From: Devosia sp.
GTDB lineage: Bacteria > Pseudomonadota > Alphaproteobacteria > Rhizobiales > Devosiaceae
Direction: 5' to 3'
Length of the DNA stretch: 15,526 bases
Assembly (NCBI GenBank): GCA_011322005.1
Contig: DROE01000163.1
Location: 1-15,526 of the forward strand
The translations under genes were made by a program, and so were the position numbers. Under the pieces are notes generated by a model. That model had not been told where the DNA came from. It ran no database searches and was given only the letters and a program-made list of their open reading frames with translations. Positions within the stretch are counted from its first letter, which is position 1; every line of letters starts with the position of its first letter. Positions 14,320-15,526 of this stretch are shown piece after piece.

Positions 14320-15526
14320 GTGGCAACGACGACAAATCCGATTCTAGCACGGGCCGGGCCGAAGTAACAACAACAAGTTCCGGCGGCCATCCGGGTGCTG
14401 GAACAAAAAACCGAAAGCTGCGCTCGCGCGCCTGGTTTGACAACCCGGAAAACCCGGACATGACGGCCCTTTATCTTGAGCGCTACATGAATTTCGGCTT
14501 GTCTCAGGATGAGTTGCAGTCCGGCAAACCTATCATTGGCATTGCCCAGACCGGTTCTGACCTTTCCCCGTGCAATCGACATCATCTGGTGCTTGGGGAA
14601 CGCGTGCGCGAGGGCATTCGTGAAGCGGGGGGCATCGCCATCGAATTTCCGGTCCACCCCATTCAGGAAACCGGCAAACGTCCCACTGCCGGGCTCGACC
14701 GCAACCTGGCCTATCTCGGCCTTGTTGAATTGCTCTACGGGTATCCCATTGACGGTGTGGTTCTGACCATTGGTTGCGACAAGACGACACCTGCCATGCT
14801 CATGGGCGCGGCAACCGTGAACATACCGGCGATTGCCCTTTCCGTGGGGCCGATGCTGAACGGGTATTACAAGGGCGAGCGCACCGGGTCGGGCACCATC
14901 ATCTGGAAAGCGCGCCAGATGCTTGCAGCGGGGGAAATTGACTATGTCAAGTTCATCGAGCTGGTTTCCTCCTCAGCTCCCTCAACCGGGTATTGCAACA
15001 CGATGGGTACAGCCGCGACCATGAATTCCCTGGCCGAGGCGCTGGGCATGCAGCTTCCGGGCGCTGCGGCCATTCCAGCGCCCTATCGCGACCGGCAGGA
15101 AATCTCCTACCTGACGGGCAAACGTATCGTTGAGATGGTTGAAGAGGACCTCAAGCCCTCAGATATCCTGACCAAGGAAAACTTCCTCAACGCGATTGCT
15201 GTCAACTCGGCCATTGGCGGCTCGACCAATGCCCCGATACACATCAATGCCATTGCCCGTCACATGGGCGTCGAACTGAAGATTGATGAGTGGCAGGCCC
15301 AAGGTTATGATGTGCCCCTTCTGCTCAACATGCAGCCGGCGGGAGACTATCTTGGCGAGGACTTTTACCGGGCAGGGGGTGTGCCAGCCATCATCCGGCA
15401 ATTGATGGATATGGGAAAGATTTTTGAAGATGCGCCTACCGTGAACGGCACCACAATCGGCCGGAACTGCCAGAACGCTGAGATCGAGGACGAAGATGTC
15501 ATTCGGCCCCATAGTCTCCCGCTAAA
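14316..15526 (+). CDS. IlvD/Edd-family sugar-acid dehydratase (arabinonate/xylonate/galactonate type), 5' part
   Basis: Only the first 403 codons are in the window. The enzyme dehydrates an aldonic acid to a 2-dehydro-3-deoxy sugar acid. The expected [2Fe-2S] ligands are present: C86 in SDLSPCNR, C154 in IGCDKTTPA and C227 in TGYCNTMGTA. Each lies 27 residues beyond C59, C127 and C200 of Rhizobium leguminosarum L-arabinonate dehydratase as I recall it. K156 of CDKTTP fits the carboxylated Lys that helps bind Mg. RSRAWFDNPENPDMTALYLE and GKPIIGIAQTGSD closely resemble Caulobacter xylonate dehydratase XylD, so this is a sugar-acid enzyme and not the biosynthetic IlvD. ATG 14316 follows GGGGGA by five bases. 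A polar Ser/Thr/Gly-rich extension (residues 1-30) precedes the conserved part. Exact substrate is open. Confidence 0.88.
   Translation, partial: MSGNDDKSDSSTGRAEVTTTSSGGHPGAGTKNRKLRSRAWFDNPENPDMTALYLERYMNFGLSQDELQSGKPIIGIAQTGSDLSPCNRHHLVLGERVREGIREAGGIAIEFPVHPIQETGKRPTAGLDRNLAYLGLVELLYGYPIDGVVLTIGCDKTTPAMLMGAATVNIPAIALSVGPMLNGYYKGERTGSGTIIWKARQMLAAGEIDYVKFIELVSSSAPSTGYCNTMGTAATMNSLAEALGMQLPGAAAIPAPYRDRQEISYLTGKRIVEMVEEDLKPSDILTKENFLNAIAVNSAIGGSTNAPIHINAIARHMGVELKIDEWQAQGYDVPLLLNMQPAGDYLGEDFYRAGGVPAIIRQLMDMGKIFEDAPTVNGTTIGRNCQNAEIEDEDVIRPHSLPL

Noticed and set aside
14316..15526. Biosynthetic dihydroxy-acid dehydratase IlvD
   Set aside because: The N-terminal RSRAWFDNPENPDMTALYLE and the Cys spacing fit the sugar-acid dehydratases (XylD and arabinonate type) and not IlvD.
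1..15526. CRISPR arrays, tRNA or rRNA genes, prophage or toxin-antitoxin genes
   Set aside because: No regular repeats, no tRNA-like cloverleaf or rRNA sequence, and no phage or toxin-like small gene could be seen on either strand.

Overview
The window is a piece of an alphaproteobacterial chromosome, most likely from the Hyphomicrobiales (Rhizobiales). The evidence is the run rseP end - bamA - lpxD - fabZ - lpxA - lpxI - lpxB, the use of LpxI instead of LpxH, and the neighbouring gltA - gltX block with a divergent comEC, an order familiar from Brucella and rhizobia. I cannot name the genus.

Region 1 (1-7101, + strand) builds the outer membrane. It holds the tail of the site-2 protease RseP, then the barrel-assembly protein BamA. 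A strong hairpin with a short T-rich tail follows bamA. Next comes a tightly packed lipid A operon: lpxD and fabZ overlap, lpxA starts with TTG after a 71-base gap, and lpxI and lpxB each start at the base after the previous stop. LpxA, LpxD, LpxI and LpxB cover the UDP-GlcNAc to disaccharide part of the Raetz pathway (LpxC is not in the window). FabZ supplies the fatty acid elongation step that draws on the same hydroxyacyl-ACP pool.

Region 2 (7102-8344) is a gap between convergent lpxB and gltA that has been filled by a complete IS630-family element of about 1048 bp. Its transposase is split into two frames at a run of eight A's. The element sits exactly in the TA of the gltA stop codon and rebuilds TAG. 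Its left junction is the centre of a 32-nt near-palindrome, because the flanking DNA itself looks like an IS end.

Region 3 (8342-13491) has gltA (citrate synthase) and gltX (glutamyl-tRNA synthetase) on the minus strand. The divergent comEC-type gene on the plus strand has a C-terminal domain without metallo-beta-lactamase metal ligands.

Region 4 (13498-15526) looks like a sugar-acid catabolic locus: a DgoA-type 2-dehydro-3-deoxy-6-phosphogalactonate aldolase (minus) diverges from an IlvD/Edd-family sugar-acid dehydratase (plus, cut by the window end). These suggest galactonate, arabinonate or xylonate use; which acid is not decided by this sequence.

There are no rRNA or tRNA genes, CRISPR arrays or phage genes. 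I see no clearly new biological system. The most interesting points are the IS630 insertion and its split transposase, followed by the hairpin between bamA and lpxD and the mixed sugar-acid gene pair.
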